A DNA stretch of 64,000 bases, taken from assembly GCA_030844895.1 (NCBI GenBank), contig CM061233.1, forward strand, positions 50,211,453 to 50,275,452, in the 5' to 3' direction. Positions 62,401 to 64,000 of the stretch are shown here, in pieces (the stretch's first letter is position 1; each line of letters opens with the position of its first letter). Both the position numbers and the translations under genes were made by a program. Origin of the DNA: Ambrosia x helenae. Taxonomy: Eukaryota; Streptophyta; Magnoliopsida; Asterales; Asteraceae. Under the pieces are notes generated by a model. It searched no databases. It worked only from the letters and a program-made list of their open reading frames with translations, and had not been told where the DNA came from.

Positions 62401-63614
62401 ATCATATAATCACTACTGAACCAGTCTCACCATCTCAGATTGTTCATCCCATGGCTAATGCTCACGGAAAGAATGTTGTTAAGAAAGTTGAACAGTCTGT
62501 TGGTAAAAATGTTGAAAAGAAAGAAGTCAAGAAAGTTGAGAAAAATGTGGTTAAAACTGTTGAACAGAAAACTGAAACTAAAACTGAGAAACCAAATGAA
62601 ATGAGCAACGAATCATGTGACAAACCTGTAAAAGTTTTCTATCGGATGCAAGGCTCCGATAAGATTATGTCTGATGATGAATATCCGATTAAATTTGTGA
62701 ATTATTCCAAAATTGAAAAGATCTGGCAGGAAAGTACAATTTGGTTCCCAAAACATGAACGAACCAATGACATTCCTCCAGCCATTTTAGAGAAAATTTA
62801 TTCGGATAATTCTAAAGATGCAAAGGTCAATGTCACACAATTCGTTAAGCCAGTTGACAAGTCAAATAGTTTCATTGAACTGACTTACTCGAAGGAACCA
62901 GCTCCTGAGAGTTTGAGAAAACAATGCATGGTTGATCAATATCCCATTGCAAGTTTTTCCAAGTCGCATATCAAAGAGAACTATGAAGAATACCGTGCGT
63001 GTTTTAAGTGCGGGGAAAGGGGACATTTACTTGCCACCTGCCCGTATGTACGACACAAGAGGCACGAGGTGGAGATGAGGCAACGACATGATTATCCGGT
63101 TGACAATTACAGTTATCCACAAAGACGGTTTTTCCCTCAGCTAGCACCTTATTATAACCAAAACAATTTTTACAACAAAAGGGAAAACCGTCCGATGACT
63201 TATGACAAACGCAACCGGATAGCCACTGAGAAACCAGTGAAGAAACCATTGATGAACACAACTGCTGAAAACAAAAAGGTCCCTACTAAACCTAATGTAA
63301 AACCAGCAGTTGGACCTATCTCTGTTAAATCAGAGAAGGTAACCAAGAAGGTAGCATTTAAAGACGAAGTAAAGAAACCGGCTGAGACCTCAAAATATCA
63401 AATCCGGATCTTGAAAAGGTCTGAACAGTCTTGGTCATCAAAGGAGTCTGAGGGTGCTTCAATTTCACAGAGTGTGAAAACTGAGAAAAAGAAAGTTGAG
63501 TGTGAGAAGAAAGGGGTTGAAATAACCCAAGATGTTTGTGAATCTAAAGAATCTTTGAAACAACCAGTTCAAAGACCCAAGACCAAACAGGCTTGGGTCC
63601 CCCGAAAGATCTAA
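59484..63614 (+). pseudogene. Copia C long gag, four in-frame stops, no frameshift
   Basis: One continuous frame of 1376 codons from ATG 59484 (MWNFPTTPRPNQ) to TAA 63612-63614 (after WVPRKI). It is interrupted only by TAG 59526, TGA 59850, TAG 60375 and TAA 61797. At three of these Copia A has a codon one C-to-T or G-to-A change away (Gln, Trp, Gln), typical of cytosine deamination; the fourth is an A-to-T change at a Lys codon. Domains as in Copia A: gag core; a first knuckle that here reads CFNCDEKGHFKREC (Asp replaces a Gly); N/Q-rich linker; acidic part; coiled coil (TEENKLLKVQLESA, YKKDVSELKKTLSIKQLA); K-rich part; second knuckle CFKCGERGHLLATC at about 63000. The long frame kept without indels suggests selection on the whole length until recently. 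Confidence 0.85.
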
Positions 63615-63636
63615 TTGCTTTACTTGATATGTGCAG
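61782..63636 (+). other. Candidate intron in Copia C (gag to pol)
   Basis: Donor CCG|GTAAGTACT at 61782 and acceptor TTGATATGTGCAG|GGAGCT ending at 63636; length 1855 bp, the same as in Copia A. Both are phase 0. It would remove the last internal stop (61797), the coiled coil, the second knuckle, the gag stop and the TGA in the pol frame. Splicing has not been observed; this rests on conservation and phase. Confidence 0.55.
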
Positions 63637-64000
63637 GGAGCTCCAACTGGCCCTGTTAGCAGCCTATGGATTGTTGACAGTGGAGCTTCTGGCCACATGA
63701 CAGGGGATCTCACGCTACTCTTTGATATCAAGAACATAAATGGAGGTTACGTAGCGTTTGCAGGAAATAAAGGAGGCTACATTACGATGGAGGGTAGTGT
63801 TAGCAATGGGGTAGTGACATTTGAGCGGATATCGTATGTGAAACAGATAGATTACAATCTGCTCAGTGTTAGCCAAATCTGTGATAAGCAATTCTCTGTT
63901 TATTTTGACGACAAATCTTGCTATATCCTAAAACCTGGTTTTGAACTTCCAAAAGAGTGGGTGATGCTAAAGGCACCGAGAGTAAACAACTTATATATTC
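63637..64000 (+). CDS. Copia C pol, N-terminal part (protease), runs off the window
   Basis: Open to the window end. It starts in the +1 frame relative to gag with no ATG, and a TGA lies two codons upstream of the GTG CAG that precede it. The protease signature reads WIVDSGASGHMTGD at about 63667, intact, followed by GGYVAFAGNKGGYITMEG, QIDYNLLSVSQI and the start of the pre-integrase region (PKEWVMLKAPRVNNLYI). No lesion seen in the visible 121 codons. Expression needs either the splice proposed here or another way past the gag stop. Confidence 0.85.

Larger units (their letters stand above)
58332..64000 (+). mobile_element. Copia C: plus-strand SIRE-like copia, runs off the window
   Basis: 5' LTR, iMet primer-binding site, GGTCGAA-rich leader, full-length gag frame and the start of pol. 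It is closely related to Copia A (gag nearly the same by eye) and opposite in orientation, forming a widely spaced inverted pair. It lies inside the Gypsy4 3' LTR, so it is the youngest layer of the right-hand nest. Confidence 0.9.

Overview
The window is plant nuclear DNA made almost wholly of nested LTR retrotransposons. I see no intact host gene. Supporting signs are Ty1/copia and Ty3/gypsy polyproteins, primer-binding sites complementary to plant initiator-Met tRNA (tggtatcagagcc), TG...CA LTR ends with 5-bp target duplications, and AT-rich spacers with GT..AG splice signals. A large-genome eudicot is likely and Asteraceae is a guess. Element names used here (Copia A-D, Gypsy1-6) are local labels.

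Layout, left to right. Positions 1-809 are the end of a plus-strand gypsy LTR (Gypsy5) inserted in the pol of Copia A (810-7287, minus). The 5' LTR of Copia A (6752-7287) also serves as the 3' LTR of a second minus-strand copy, Copia D, of which only the env-like third ORF survives (7301-9327). At about 9327 this abuts head-to-head the gag of Copia B (plus, 9328-43372), which has lost its 5' LTR. Copia B is split at 10817/31569 by Gypsy1 (10818-31568, target duplication agctg). Gypsy1 is split at 16523/26696 by Gypsy2 (16524-26695, minus, target duplication ttcat). Gypsy2 is the only element with an uninterrupted gag-pol frame (1548 codons). Positions 43373-45092 are the only stretch not clearly retrotransposon; they hold a helicase-like exon relic resembling Dicer-like 2, and simple repeats.

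On the right is a second nest, open at the window edge: a possible LTR start (Gypsy6, 45093), broken by Gypsy3 (from 45964, minus, decayed), broken by the gene-poor Gypsy4 (from 54176, plus), whose 3' LTR is broken by Copia C (58332 to beyond 64000, plus).

How the parts work together: the copia elements look like the SIRE/Maximus (Sirevirus) lineage, with a very long gag frame, pol, multiple polypurine tracts and an env-like ORF. The gypsy elements look like Tekay/Del-type chromoviruses with a C-terminal chromodomain-like tail. The strongest new signal is a phase-0 GTAAGT...TGTGCAG intron candidate kept at the same place in all three copia copies. It would remove the second half of gag, the gag stop and a stop in the pol frame, and so fuse the first half of gag in frame to pol. 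Other signals are tRNA-like Pol III promoter units in two gypsy LTR families, a 259-bp triplication in Copia B pol, a dispersed GGTCGAA motif in copia non-coding DNA, and a young but coding-defective Gypsy1. All comparisons were made by eye; identities and counts are approximate.
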